A stretch of DNA of 64,000 nt from Cytobacillus purgationiresistens (GTDB lineage: Bacteria; Bacillota; Bacilli; Bacillales; Cytobacillaceae), in the NCBI RefSeq assembly GCF_030813235.1, contig NZ_JAUSUB010000020.1, positions 38,961 through 102,960 on the forward strand, written 5' to 3'. The position numbers and the translations under genes are program-made. Below, in pieces: positions 19,533 through 29,001 of this stretch. The stretch's first letter is position 1. Each line of letters starts with the position of its first letter. The notes under the pieces were generated by a model. That model saw nothing but the letters and a program-made list of their open reading frames with translations. It had not been told where the DNA came from and did not search any database.

Positions 19533-22436
19533 ATGAAAGAAACCTTCAGGAAGCTATTCGATAAAGTAAAACCTGCCTTCGGTTTTTTAACTAATAAAAA
19601 GGCGACAAAAGGGGCCAGTATTACATATCAAGTTATCTGGAACTTATTGTTACTACTCATGATTACCGCTGTCCTTGGAACTGCTTTTGCAGGAGCTGCC
19701 GGTGCAGGCTACTTTGCGTCGCTCGTTAAGGATGAACCGATACGCTCTTACGACAAAATGCATAAGGATATATACAACTATGAGGAAACCTCACAGCTAT
19801 ACTTTGCTGATGATGTGTACCTCGGGAAACTGCGGACAGACCTTGACCGAGAAGAAATAAAGCTTGAAAACGTATCGGATCATGTTAAAAATGCCGTCAT
19901 CGCTACAGAAGATGAGTATTTTTATGAACATGATGGAGTTGTGCCTAAGGCTATTTTGCGTGCACTTTTCCAAGAAGTAACAAATTCAGCCAATCAATCT
20001 GGGGGAAGCACACTGACCCAGCAGCTGATTAAAAACCAAATTTTGACGAATGAAGTATCCTTTGACCGTAAGGCAAAGGAAATTTTACTTGCCCTTCGAC
20101 TTGAACAGTTCTTCGAGAAGGAGGAAATATTAGAAGCTTACTTAAATGTTTCGACTTTTGGCAGGAATGCAGAGGGAAGAAACATTGCCGGCATTCAAGC
20201 TGCGGCCAAAGGCATCTTTGGTGTCGAGGCCAAGGATCTGAGTCTGCCGCAAGCGGCATTCATTGCCGGCCTTCCCCAAAGCCCATTCGGATATACTCCA
20301 TTCATGCAAGGCGGGGGCTTGAAGGATGAGGCAGGCATACAGCCTGGCGTTAACAGAATGAAAACTGTATTGAATAGAATGCACTCGGATGGACAGATCG
20401 ATAAAGAGCAATATGATAGCGCCATCAACCATGATATCGTTGCAGATTTTAAAACGAAAAAAGATGCCGATCCTTTGGAGAAATACCCTTACTTAACAGT
20501 TGAGGTTGAAGAAAGAGCCAAAGATATTATGATGGGGATTTTAGCTGAACAAGATGGATATGAAGAAAAAGATTTAGAGGCTGATGACGAGCTTAAGCAA
20601 GAATATAAAACCCTTGCGGATCGTGCAATTAGACAAAAAGGCTATAAAATCCATACAACCATCGATAAAAAAATCTATGATGCCATGCAAAAAGTGAAGG
20701 ATGATTATCCGAACTACGGACCTGATAAACCGCAGATGAAAGTTGTCGATGGCAAAGAACAGGAAGTAACTGAGCAAGTACAGGTTGGTGCTGTTTTAAT
20801 CGAGAATAGCACCGGAAAAATTATTAGTTTTGTTGGCGGAAGAGACCATAAAAGTGAAGCGACGAACCATGCAACTAGATCTATAAGACCGAATGGTTCT
20901 ACAATGAAACCGCTGCTTATTTATGCACCAGCAATGGAAATGGGTAAAGCTCAACCTGGTACCATCCTACCCGATGTACCATTATATTTACATCCAGGAT
21001 TAAATCGTCCATGGCCTTACAATTATACAATGACCTATAACGGGCTTGTTTCAGCTAGATATGCACTGGAAATGTCATATAATGTTCCAGCTGTTAAACT
21101 TTATAAAGATATTGTCGGACAACGCCCAGCTACTTACCTAGAAAAAATGGGCTTTACTTCTTTAGTTGATGTAGACTATACAAATCTCGCTGCTTCCATT
21201 GGATCATTGGAACATGGCGTTTCGGTTGAAGAAAATACCAATGCCTATACGACCTTTGCAAATGGCGGTAAATTCGTTGATGCGTATATGATTGAAAAAA
21301 TCACAGATAAAGAAGGCAATCCAATCTTTGAGCATAAAGTAGAGCCTAATGATGTGTTCAGTCCGCAAACTGCATATTTAACTTTAGATATGATGCGTGG
21401 CGTACTCAACAGCGGTACAGCTACATCAGTTAAAAGCAGGTTAAAATTCGGCTCAGATTGGGCTGGAAAAACCGGTACAGGTAATAACTTTGAAGATTCA
21501 TGGTTTGTAGCTTCAAATCCAAATGTTACATTCGGTATTTGGACCGGATATGATACACCAAAATCATTAAAAACAGGCGGCTTAAACTATAGTTTAAGAA
21601 CGAACTACTTATGGGCAGATCTCATGAATGCAGCATATGATATCAATCCTAAATTAGTCGATCCGAGTGAAAGCTTCAAACGACCAGATGGCATTGTAAG
21701 TCGTTCATTCTGTGCCATCTCTGGCTTGCTTCCTTCAGAAGCCTGCTCGAAAGCAGGTCTAGTAGATACAGATTTATTTAATGCGAAATTCGTCCCTACA
21801 CAAGTCGATAAGAGCTTAGGAACAGGACGCTTAGTAAGAATTGGTGAAAAGAAATACCTTGCCTTGGAATCTACACCAGAAGAGTTCTCGGAACCTGGCA
21901 TGGTCTTAGATCCCGATTATATCGAACAATTATTTGGCATTAAAGCCAATCCAAGTGATTTAATTCCGAAAAGAGATCGCTGGGCAAATGTCCTTGTCGC
22001 TGCTGATAAACTATCGGAAAATGGCAAAGTACCTGGCGCACCGGGCATAAAAGAATCAGGAAGCTCGATTAGCTGGGGCAAACACCCTGAAAGTGATGTC
22101 ATCGGCTATCGTGTTTATAAAGATGGTAAAAAAGTTGGCAGTGTGAAAGCTGGCGATAGCCTCAGCTTTAAAGCAGCAAATGGTAAGTATCATGTCACAG
22201 CGGTTGATATCGCAGGTAAAGAGTCCTCTTCTTCAAATGTAATTGAGCTGGGCAAAAAAGAAGTAGAGGCAAAGGATAAAGACCAGAACACTGAGGAAAA
22301 GCCAAAGACTGAGGATAAACCAAAAAAAGAAGAAAAACCTAAAGATGATAAACCAACAAATAAGCCTAAACCAGAAGAACCTAAAGATGATAAAAAAGAA
22401 GAAAATCCACCTTCAGATGAAGATAACGATGAGTAA
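19533..22436 (+). CDS. Class A penicillin-binding protein (transglycosylase/transpeptidase)
   Basis: A 967-residue bifunctional peptidoglycan synthase. A membrane segment (residues about 33-62) anchors it. The GT51 domain follows, with ATEDEYFYEHDGV (catalytic glutamate) and GGSTLTQQLIKNQ. The transpeptidase domain has NGSTMK (S456, K459), SYN in MSYNVPAVK and KTGTG. After about residue 820 comes a fibronectin III-like domain (SWGKHPESDVIGYRVYKDGKKV, YHVTAVDIAGKESSSSNVIEL). The final 60 residues are a low-complexity tail of K, E, P and D. It lies between tyrS and acsA, a position absent in B. subtilis; it resembles PBP1A-type enzymes of related bacilli. Confidence 0.94.
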   Translation: MKETFRKLFDKVKPAFGFLTNKKATKGASITYQVIWNLLLLLMITAVLGTAFAGAAGAGYFASLVKDEPIRSYDKMHKDIYNYEETSQLYFADDVYLGKLRTDLDREEIKLENVSDHVKNAVIATEDEYFYEHDGVVPKAILRALFQEVTNSANQSGGSTLTQQLIKNQILTNEVSFDRKAKEILLALRLEQFFEKEEILEAYLNVSTFGRNAEGRNIAGIQAAAKGIFGVEAKDLSLPQAAFIAGLPQSPFGYTPFMQGGGLKDEAGIQPGVNRMKTVLNRMHSDGQIDKEQYDSAINHDIVADFKTKKDADPLEKYPYLTVEVEERAKDIMMGILAEQDGYEEKDLEADDELKQEYKTLADRAIRQKGYKIHTTIDKKIYDAMQKVKDDYPNYGPDKPQMKVVDGKEQEVTEQVQVGAVLIENSTGKIISFVGGRDHKSEATNHATRSIRPNGSTMKPLLIYAPAMEMGKAQPGTILPDVPLYLHPGLNRPWPYNYTMTYNGLVSARYALEMSYNVPAVKLYKDIVGQRPATYLEKMGFTSLVDVDYTNLAASIGSLEHGVSVEENTNAYTTFANGGKFVDAYMIEKITDKEGNPIFEHKVEPNDVFSPQTAYLTLDMMRGVLNSGTATSVKSRLKFGSDWAGKTGTGNNFEDSWFVASNPNVTFGIWTGYDTPKSLKTGGLNYSLRTNYLWADLMNAAYDINPKLVDPSESFKRPDGIVSRSFCAISGLLPSEACSKAGLVDTDLFNAKFVPTQVDKSLGTGRLVRIGEKKYLALESTPEEFSEPGMVLDPDYIEQLFGIKANPSDLIPKRDRWANVLVAADKLSENGKVPGAPGIKESGSSISWGKHPESDVIGYRVYKDGKKVGSVKAGDSLSFKAANGKYHVTAVDIAGKESSSSNVIELGKKEVEAKDKDQNTEEKPKTEDKPKKEEKPKDDKPTNKPKPEEPKDDKKEENPPSDEDNDE

Positions 22437-22442
22437 TATTTC

Positions 22443-22473
22443 AAAAGCGCCGGTTTAGGCGCTTTTTTTTTAT
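22443..22473 (+). terminator. Terminator of the penicillin-binding protein gene
   Basis: AAAGCGCC and GGCGCTTT pair around GGTTTA, followed by a run of T. Confidence 0.88.
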
Positions 22474-22491
22474 AAACATTAGACTCGCTTT

Positions 22492-22646
22492 CTATTTGAT
22501 GAGAATCTAATATGTTTAGGATACTAACTCTCTATTGGGTTCACTATTTGATGGGTATCTAATGCGTTTGGGTAGCTAACTCTTCGTTAGATTCCCTATT
22601 CGATAAGTACTAATGCGTTTGGGCACCTAACCTCTATGCTTAATTG
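22492..22646. repeat. Three tandem copies of a 52-bp repeat
   Basis: Imperfect units start at 22492, 22544 and 22596, exactly 52 bases apart. Each begins CTATTTGAT or CTATTCGAT and contains CTAATGCGTTTGGG- and CTAACTC-like blocks. Copies are diverged (roughly 70 percent alike by eye). The array lies in a non-coding gap between the convergent PBP and acsA genes. The rest of the gap (to 22790) holds nothing recognised. Confidence 0.78.
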
Positions 22647-22791
22647 CATTACAGGAAAAATCAGTGCGAATGGGTTGATCTATGATTGAACAGCCTTTTC
22701 ACTACGCCAGATGAATCTCATTATAATCTAGTTCTAAATTAATAATTGCTTTAACGCTTCTCATATGTCTGTTTATATATAGATAAAAATA

Positions 22792-22818
22792 AAAAGCCTG
22801 CACAATATGCAGGCTTAA
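22792..22818 (-). terminator. Terminator of acsA
   Basis: AAGCCTGCA and TGCAGGCTT pair around a five-base loop, with TTTTTATTTTT following on the minus strand. Confidence 0.85.
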
Positions 22819-22831
22819 TACATATGAAGTT

Positions 22832-24550
22832 TTAATCTTCCATCGTGGATAAATCGCCAGTCGGCAAGTTAAGCTCCCAAGCTTTCAATACGCGACGCAT
22901 GATTTTACCGCTTCTTGTTTTAGGTAGCTTGTCGCGGAATTCGATTTCGCGTGGCGCTGCATGAGCAGCAAGACCTTTTTTAACAAATTGACGGATATCC
23001 TCTATTAATTCATCGGATGGCTCGTATCCATCGATTAATGCGACAAATGCTTTGATGATTTCTCCACGGACTGGGTCAGGCTTGCCGATGACTCCAGCCT
23101 CAGCAACTGCTGGATGTTCAAGTAGCTTGCTTTCCACTTCAAATGGTCCAACGCGTTCTCCTGAAGTCATAATTACATCGTCTACACGACCTTGGAACCA
23201 GAAGTAACCATCTTCATCCATATAAGCTGAATCACCAGATACATACCAATCACCCGGCATAAAATAAGATTCATACTTTTGCTGGTTATTCCAAATCGTG
23301 TGCATCATAGACGGCCAACCCTTTTTAATTGCTAGATTACCCATTCTATTTGGAGGCACTTCATTGCCTTGATCATCTACAATCGCAGCTTGTACTCCTG
23401 GGATTGGTTTGCCCATTGAACCTGGCTTTATTTCCATACATGGATAGTTACAGATGAGCTGTGCACCGGTCTCTGTCATCCACCATGTATCATGGATGCG
23501 TTTATTAAATACCTTGACGCCCCATTTAACTACTTCAGGATTTAACGGCTCGCCAACACTTAATACATGTCGCAGTGAACTTAGGTCAAATTTCTTCACA
23601 ACCTCATCACCGGCACCCATGAGCATCCGAAAAGCAGTTGGCGCACTATACCAAACTGTGACGCCATAATCCGCGATCATTTTATACCAGTATTCTGGAT
23701 TAAATCTTCCTCCAACGATTAAGTTGGATGTTCCTGTAAGCCACGGGCCAAAGATTCCATAAGATGTTCCTGTTACCCAGCCTGGATCTGCTGTGCACCA
23801 ATAAACATCTTCTTCTTGGAAATCCAACACCCATTTTGCTGTTTGATAATGTTGAATCATTGCATTGTGAACATGTAATACCCCTTTTGGCTTGCCTGTT
23901 GAGCCAGATGTGTAGTGAAGAATGAGACCATCTGTTGGTTCAACCCATTCTACAGATAAGCTCTTGCTAGCATCTTCCATATGTTTATTAAAATCGACAA
24001 TCGATCCCTTTTCTTCCACTCCCTCACCAACGACAAAAATATGTTTTAAGTTAGGCAGCTGATCCACAGGTACACGGCCGATCAATTCAGGTGTTGTAAT
24101 TAATACTTTTGCTTCGCTGTCCTCCAGGCGATCCTTGACAGCGCCCTCCATGAAAGCCTCAAATAAAGGACCTACAATCGCCCCTAACTTGATGGCCCCC
24201 AATACTGCAAAATATAGCTCAGGGGAACGAGGCATAAAGATAAATACCCGATCTCCTTTTTCAACGTCACCGTAGGTTTTTAATACATTACCCGCTTTGT
24301 TAGAGAGCTCCTTCATTTCTTTAAAGGTATACTTTTCATCTCTCTCGCCATCGCGATAATATAGTGCTACTTTATTTTTTCTAAAGGATTCGGCATGGCG
24401 ATCAATGGCCTCATGAGCCATATTCATCTTACCCGTTTCATACCATGAAAATTGCTTTTTCGTTTCGCTCCAATCAAAATTCCCATATAACTCTTCATAG
24501 TTTTTCAGGTTATGTTTCCCTTGTATTGCTGGCAGCGCTTCCAATTTCAT
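22832..24550 (-). CDS. acsA: Acetyl-CoA synthetase
   Basis: A 572-residue AMP-forming acetate-CoA ligase, the length of B. subtilis AcsA. The start ATG 24548-24550 (MKLEALPAIQG) is nine bases from GGGGG, better than ATG 24556, which is only three bases from it. The P-loop-like motif is LHYTSGSTGKPKGVLHVH, the adenylation core WWMTETG and YFWFQGRVDDVIMTSGERVGP. The modified lysine site is near LPKTRSGKIMRRVLK, which in B. subtilis is acetylated by AcuA. The gene faces acuABC across a shared cre-bearing spacer. It lets cells reuse acetate when glucose is exhausted. Confidence 0.97.
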   Translation of the reverse strand: MKLEALPAIQGKHNLKNYEELYGNFDWSETKKQFSWYETGKMNMAHEAIDRHAESFRKNKVALYYRDGERDEKYTFKEMKELSNKAGNVLKTYGDVEKGDRVFIFMPRSPELYFAVLGAIKLGAIVGPLFEAFMEGAVKDRLEDSEAKVLITTPELIGRVPVDQLPNLKHIFVVGEGVEEKGSIVDFNKHMEDASKSLSVEWVEPTDGLILHYTSGSTGKPKGVLHVHNAMIQHYQTAKWVLDFQEEDVYWCTADPGWVTGTSYGIFGPWLTGTSNLIVGGRFNPEYWYKMIADYGVTVWYSAPTAFRMLMGAGDEVVKKFDLSSLRHVLSVGEPLNPEVVKWGVKVFNKRIHDTWWMTETGAQLICNYPCMEIKPGSMGKPIPGVQAAIVDDQGNEVPPNRMGNLAIKKGWPSMMHTIWNNQQKYESYFMPGDWYVSGDSAYMDEDGYFWFQGRVDDVIMTSGERVGPFEVESKLLEHPAVAEAGVIGKPDPVRGEIIKAFVALIDGYEPSDELIEDIRQFVKKGLAAHAAPREIEFRDKLPKTRSGKIMRRVLKAWELNLPTGDLSTMED

Positions 24551-24727
24551 TTCCATTATCCCCCTTTTTACATGTTTACTATTATTATAGTATAAATATA
24601 TTTTTTTCACAATTTTTAAAATATTTCCTCTTAATAAAAGACTCTCTATTTAATTCATCATTTTATATCAATAACCAAATAATTTCAAATTGTCATAAAA
24701 TATATGATAAATTAATAGGAATTGATA

Positions 24728-24756
24728 TGAAAGCGCTTTAAGATATTATGTATAAT
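24728..24756 (+). promoter_or_regulatory. CcpA cre box over the acuABC promoter
   Basis: TGAAAGCGCTTTAA (24728-24741) matches the catabolite-response consensus closely. TATAAT (24751-24756) is the acuA -10 box, and the cre covers the -35 position 17 bases upstream. Repression by CcpA, encoded 5 kb away in this window, would lower acuABC and perhaps acsA when sugar is plentiful. The B. subtilis acs/acu genes are known CcpA targets. Confidence 0.8.
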
Positions 24757-24794
24757 AGAGTTACATTGAAAATGTTTTTAGGCGGTGGAGTGAA

Positions 24795-25427
24795 TTGAAT
24801 CATCATAAAACTTATAATGCAAAAGAATTAAAGACACCGAACGGAAATTTAATTATTGAAGGACCGATCAGCGGGAATCTTTTAAAAGACTATGAATTTC
24901 ATAAAGACTTAGTAGCCTTCAGGCCGCCGGAGCAGCAGAAGAAGGCCTTAGTTGAGATTGCTGATTTACCTGATGGACGCATCATCATTGCTAGGGAGAG
25001 AGACACAATCGTAGGCTATGTAACCTATCTGTATCCCGATCCATTAGAAAGATGGTCGGAAGGCAAAATGGAAAATTTAATCGAGCTTGGTGCGATTGAA
25101 GTCATTCCGGACTTCCGCGGTTCCGGCACAGGAAAAAATCTATTAAGAGTCTCGATGATGGACGATGCGATGGACGATTATATTATTATCACTACAGAGT
25201 ACTATTGGCATTGGGATTTAAAAGGAACAGGTCTTAATGTGTGGGAATACAGGAAAATAATGGAAAAAATGATGAACGCAGGCGGACTCGTTTGGTACGC
25301 TACAGATGACCCTGAAATCAGTTCACATCCAGCAAACTGTTTAATGGCTCGAATCGGCACTCGAATCGACCAGGACTCCATACAGCGTTTCGATCAATTA
25401 AGATTTATGAATCGATTCATGTACTAG
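24795..25427 (+). CDS. acuA: Protein lysine acetyltransferase AcuA
   Basis: A 210-residue GNAT-fold enzyme with TTG start at 24795 behind GGCGGTGGAG. The acetyl-CoA loop is seen in IEVIPDFRGSGTGKNLLR (residues about 96-113). In B. subtilis AcuA acetylates AcsA on its active-site lysine and shuts it off. It is the first gene of acuABC, transcribed away from its target acsA. Length and order are normal. Confidence 0.94.
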   Translation: MNHHKTYNAKELKTPNGNLIIEGPISGNLLKDYEFHKDLVAFRPPEQQKKALVEIADLPDGRIIIARERDTIVGYVTYLYPDPLERWSEGKMENLIELGAIEVIPDFRGSGTGKNLLRVSMMDDAMDDYIIITTEYYWHWDLKGTGLNVWEYRKIMEKMMNAGGLVWYATDDPEISSHPANCLMARIGTRIDQDSIQRFDQLRFMNRFMY

Positions 25428-25453
25428 TTTTTTAGACAAAAGGGGGACTTTTT

Positions 25454-26095
25454 ATGATCGTTGAAGAAATCATGAAAAAGGAAGTAGCCGTCTTATCTGA
25501 AAATAATACCATTGCAGATGCATTAAAACTTATGCGAGAAAAAAGAATAAGACATTTACCTATCGTAGATAGTAACGAAAGTTTAATTGGATTAGTAACC
25601 GATCGTGATCTAAGAGATGCCACACCATCGATATTTGAAACAGATAAATTCAAAGAAGGAGTAACCAATCCTTTAAAATTGGTGATGAAAACAGATATTA
25701 TTACGGGGCACCCACTTGATTTCGTCGAAGAAATTGCTGCAACATTATATGAACATCGCATTGGTTGCCTCCCTATTTTAAATAACCAAAAGCTTGTCGG
25801 TATCGTCACACAAACCGACCTTCTTCATACACTTGTTGAACTTACTGGTGCACATCAGCCAGGGTCACAAATTGAAGTAAAAGTACCAAATAAGTCGGGA
25901 AAGCTCTTCGATGTCAGCTCTGTGATCCGCAATCGAAAAGCAAACATTCAAAGCGTCCTTGTCTACCCTGATAAAGAGGATATCAATTATAAAATTATTG
26001 TGCTTAGAGTTCAAACGATGAATCCCCTTGGCCTTATCGATGACCTTCGGGAGGCAGGACATCATGTTCTCTGGCCCATTGATCCGAGGAAGTGA
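25454..26095 (+). CDS. acuB: AcuB, CBS- and ACT-domain protein
   Basis: A 213-residue protein with two CBS domains (residues about 1-60, [22 protein letters not shown] start; and about 75-130, [24 protein letters not shown] in its core) followed by an ACT-like domain ([22 protein letters not shown]). CBS pairs bind adenine nucleotides. AcuB is thought to tune the acetylation/deacetylation system, but its exact ligand is not known. It overlaps the acuC region and shares the acuABC promoter. Confidence 0.92.
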   Translation: MIVEEIMKKEVAVLSENNTIADALKLMREKRIRHLPIVDSNESLIGLVTDRDLRDATPSIFETDKFKEGVTNPLKLVMKTDIITGHPLDFVEEIAATLYEHRIGCLPILNNQKLVGIVTQTDLLHTLVELTGAHQPGSQIEVKVPNKSGKLFDVSSVIRNRKANIQSVLVYPDKEDINYKIIVLRVQTMNPLGLIDDLREAGHHVLWPIDPRK

Positions 26096-26100
26096 TCACC

Positions 26101-27264
26101 ATGAAGAATGCAGTATTTCTATATTCAAATGAATTGTTAAATTATCGATTTAATGCAGATCATCCCTTTAACCAAATCAGGCTTAAATTAACGCTGGATT
26201 TACTAAAGTCGTTCAGTGCAATAAATGATGAACAAATCATTCCTCCAAGGGCAGCTACTGATGAAGAATTACAGCTTGTCCATGATCCCAGCTATATACA
26301 AGCGGTAAAGCTTGCTGGAAGAGGAGAATTACCTGAGGAGACGGCGGAAAACTATGGACTGGGCACAGAAGATACTCCTATCTTTCCTCATATGCATGAA
26401 GCAAGTGCCCTCCTTGTTGGCGGTGCACTCACTGCCGTCGATCAAGTGATGGAGGGGAAAGCATCACATGCCCTTCATCTTGGCGGAGGGCTCCATCACG
26501 GGTTTAGAGGGAAGGCATCCGGCTTTTGCATTTATAATGACAGCTCGGTCGCGATCAAGCATTTACGAGAAAAATATAATGCAAGAGTGCTATATGTGGA
26601 CACCGATGCCCATCACGGAGACGGTGTCCAGTGGGCTTTCTATGATGATCCTAATGTGTGTACACTTTCCATCCATGAGACAGGAAGATACCTTTTCCCC
26701 GGGACAGGAAATGTAAATGAGAGAGGTCATGGGCAAGGATATGGGTATACCTTTAATATCCCTGTCGATGCCTTTACTGAGGACGAATCTTGGCTTGAAG
26801 CATATGATGCTTCTTTCAGAGAGGTAGCTGAATTTTTCAAGCCGGATGTCATCTTCACACAAAATGGAGCTGACGCACATTTTCTTGATCCGCTTACTCA
26901 TTTATCTGCAACAATGAAAATATACAAGGAGATCCCAAGGCTCGCTCATGAACTGGCACATCAATATTGCGACGGCAAGTGGATTGCAGTTGGCGGCGGT
27001 GGTTACGACCTATGGAGAGTCGTCCCCAGAGCCTGGGCCCATATATGGCTGGAGATGACTGAAAACTCAAATTGTTATGGCGCTTTACCACAGGAGTGGA
27101 TCGGAGCTTGGAAGGAAAAAGCCCCTGTAGCCTTACCAACGAATTGGGAGGATCTAGATGGTCTCTACGCACCTATTCCAAGAAAAGGTGAAATTTCAGA
27201 GAAAAATCTTAAAACGCTAGAAAAAGCGCTATATCCGCTTCGAAATAAATCAGAATCCAAATAA
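26101..27264 (+). CDS. acuC: Class I histone-deacetylase-like protein AcuC
   Basis: A protein of about 387 residues that removes acetyl groups from AcsA, reversing AcuA. Zinc deacetylase motifs are complete: GGGLHHGFRGKASGFCIYND, VLYVDTDAHHGDGVQWAFYD and FTQNGADAHFLDP. ATG 26101 is preferred (MKNAVFLYS aligns with the start of B. subtilis AcuC); a GTG at 26092 overlapping the acuB stop is an alternative. It ends before a bidirectional terminator shared with motS. Confidence 0.95.
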   Translation: MKNAVFLYSNELLNYRFNADHPFNQIRLKLTLDLLKSFSAINDEQIIPPRAATDEELQLVHDPSYIQAVKLAGRGELPEETAENYGLGTEDTPIFPHMHEASALLVGGALTAVDQVMEGKASHALHLGGGLHHGFRGKASGFCIYNDSSVAIKHLREKYNARVLYVDTDAHHGDGVQWAFYDDPNVCTLSIHETGRYLFPGTGNVNERGHGQGYGYTFNIPVDAFTEDESWLEAYDASFREVAEFFKPDVIFTQNGADAHFLDPLTHLSATMKIYKEIPRLAHELAHQYCDGKWIAVGGGGYDLWRVVPRAWAHIWLEMTENSNCYGALPQEWIGAWKEKAPVALPTNWEDLDGLYAPIPRKGEISEKNLKTLEKALYPLRNKSESK

Positions 27265-27265
27265 C

Positions 27266-27308
27266 AAAGAAAGTGACTAATGGCATAACCCATTAGTCAC
27301 TTTCTTTG
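27266..27308. terminator. Bidirectional terminator between acuC and motS
   Basis: AAAGTGACTAATGG pairs with CCATTAGTCACTTT; T-rich tracts lie on both sides. The right arm contains the motS stop codon region. Confidence 0.85.
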
Positions 27309-28042
27309 GCTTCATTCGTTTCTTCAATATATTCAGGATCAGATATAATGATTTCCACTCTGCGATTCTTTTCCCAATTAGAGGGATGATCATTCGGCAC
27401 AATCGGTCGGGTATCTCCAAAGCCAATTGCCGTGAAGCGTATGCTGTCTATTTCATGGTTTTCAATCAGATATCTTATCACGCTGCTTGATCGTGCAGCA
27501 GATAATTCCCAATTAGAGGGATAACGAACTGTCGATATCGGGCGATTATCGGTATGGCCTTCGACTTTAATCAGATTCGCCATTCCCGCAAGCATTTCCC
27601 CTAGCTTATCTAGAAAAGAAAATGAGCCTTCGATTAAATTCGCTTCTCCCGTATCAAACAGAACTTGCTCTTGCAAAACGAGTACCACTCCCCGTTCTGT
27701 CTTATTTGCAACAATGACATCCTCCATACCATTCGCCTCTAAAAATCCTTGTACCTCTGACAACAATGATTCAAGTGAATGCTTCTGATTATCATTCGAT
27801 TCATTTTCGTTTTTCTTCTCTGCATCTGTTGGTTCATCAAGCGGAATAATGGATGGGTTGGAGTCAAAAATCGGATTATCACTAAAAGATTCTGAAAGTG
27901 CTTTAAATTTAATCATATCTATTTGCGACATCGAAAATAGCAAAATAAAGAACACAAGTATTAAAGTTACTAAATCAGAGTATGTAACCATCCAAATGGG
28001 TGCACCCTTTTTATCATTTGAAGGTCTTTTCCTACGCCTCAT
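27293..28042 (-). CDS. motS: Flagellar motor stator protein MotS
   Basis: A 249-residue MotB-family protein. One membrane helix (residues 18-40, MVTYSDLVTLILVFFILLF) holds D23, the ion-binding aspartate. A plug or linker follows and then an OmpA-type peptidoglycan-binding domain (VEGHTDNRPIST, SNWELSAARSSSVIRYLIE, GFGDTRPIVPNDHPSNWEKNRRVEI in its parts). It pairs with MotP; in B. subtilis MotPS is the sodium-driven stator, encoded beside ccpA as here. Its start overlaps motP by 11 bp. Confidence 0.93.
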   Translation of the reverse strand: MRRRKRPSNDKKGAPIWMVTYSDLVTLILVFFILLFSMSQIDMIKFKALSESFSDNPIFDSNPSIIPLDEPTDAEKKNENESNDNQKHSLESLLSEVQGFLEANGMEDVIVANKTERGVVLVLQEQVLFDTGEANLIEGSFSFLDKLGEMLAGMANLIKVEGHTDNRPISTVRYPSNWELSAARSSSVIRYLIENHEIDSIRFTAIGFGDTRPIVPNDHPSNWEKNRRVEIIISDPEYIEETNEAKESD

Positions 28043-28844
28043 TATTCAAGGCCTCATCTTCCATCTCTTCTGCTTCCTTACGCTCTTTATCTGAAATGAA
28101 TGCACTTAATTTTTGTCTTAATATTGAAGGATTTTGACCTGATTGGACGCCAATTACCCCTTCTATGATTACTTGTTTATAAAAGACTTCCTCTTCCGTC
28201 TGAGTCTCAAGCTTTGCAGCCAAGGGAATAAAAAATAAGTTCGCTAATAGTGAACCATATAGAGTTGTTAATAATGCAATGGCCATACTAGGTCCTAGGC
28301 TAGATGGATCCTCTAGATTTTTCAACATCAATACCAGACCAATTAACGTTCCTATCATCCCCCAGGAAGGTGCGTATTCTCCGGCTTTCTCCAAGATGAC
28401 ACGCCCTTTTCTATGACGCTCCTCCATTGCAATAATATCCGCATCCATAATATCATTGATCATTTGTGGCTCCATACCGTCAACAGCAAGCAAGATGCCT
28501 TTGCGAATAAAAGGATCAGATTCATTTCCTATTTCCATCTCCAATGACAACAAGCCTTCTCTCCTTGCGCGCTCAGACAGCTTGACGAATGTTTGAATAA
28601 GATGATGGATTGACCTCTCCTGATGAGTAAAGCCCTGCTTAATAACAGTGAATACATGTGCAATACCCTTGAATGGAAAACTTACAAGCAAGCCCGCAAT
28701 GACTCCGCCGATTACGATGAAGACAGAGGCTGGGTCAAAAAATGAGGAGATACCCGACCATCCTCCCGTTGATACCACACCAAAAATAATCATACATACA
28801 CCAATGACCAATCCAATGGGTGTTAAACTATCTAGCTTTCTCAT
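28032..28844 (-). CDS. motP: Flagellar motor stator protein MotP
   Basis: A 270-residue MotA-family protein with four membrane helices (about 9-27, 34-53, 155-175 and 185-207) and a large cytoplasmic loop between helices 2 and 3. The MotA signature is YAPSWGMIGTLIGLVLMLKNL. The four-helix unit conducts sodium with MotS. It is upstream of and overlaps motS; together they form a two-gene unit next to ccpA. No flagellar structural gene is in the window. Confidence 0.93.
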   Translation of the reverse strand: MRKLDSLTPIGLVIGVCMIIFGVVSTGGWSGISSFFDPASVFIVIGGVIAGLLVSFPFKGIAHVFTVIKQGFTHQERSIHHLIQTFVKLSERARREGLLSLEMEIGNESDPFIRKGILLAVDGMEPQMINDIMDADIIAMEERHRKGRVILEKAGEYAPSWGMIGTLIGLVLMLKNLEDPSSLGPSMAIALLTTLYGSLLANLFFIPLAAKLETQTEEEVFYKQVIIEGVIGVQSGQNPSILRQKLSAFISDKERKEAEEMEDEALNNEA

Positions 28845-28872
28845 TTCCTCTCTCCCGCTCCCTGCTCATTAA

Positions 28873-28922
28873 GAAAAAGTGAAATCCGCCTTCATATAAT
28901 TGAAGACAAATCCACTTTTTCC
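28873..28922 (-). terminator. Probable terminator downstream of ccpA
   Basis: On the minus strand AAAAAGTG-GATTTG and an imperfect CGGATTTCACTTTTT partner form a hairpin ending in T. It separates ccpA from motPS. Confidence 0.55.
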
Positions 28923-29001
28923 TGTTTACAGTCATAGTGACTCCTATTCTCTCTCTATGGATTACAACCGTTTTCTCTTATCATTTCTATCGGTCAATAT
29001 T

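Noticed and set aside
22492..22646. CRISPR array as an explanation of the repeat
   Set aside because: Units are contiguous and diverged with no spacers of constant length between identical repeats, and no cas genes are present.
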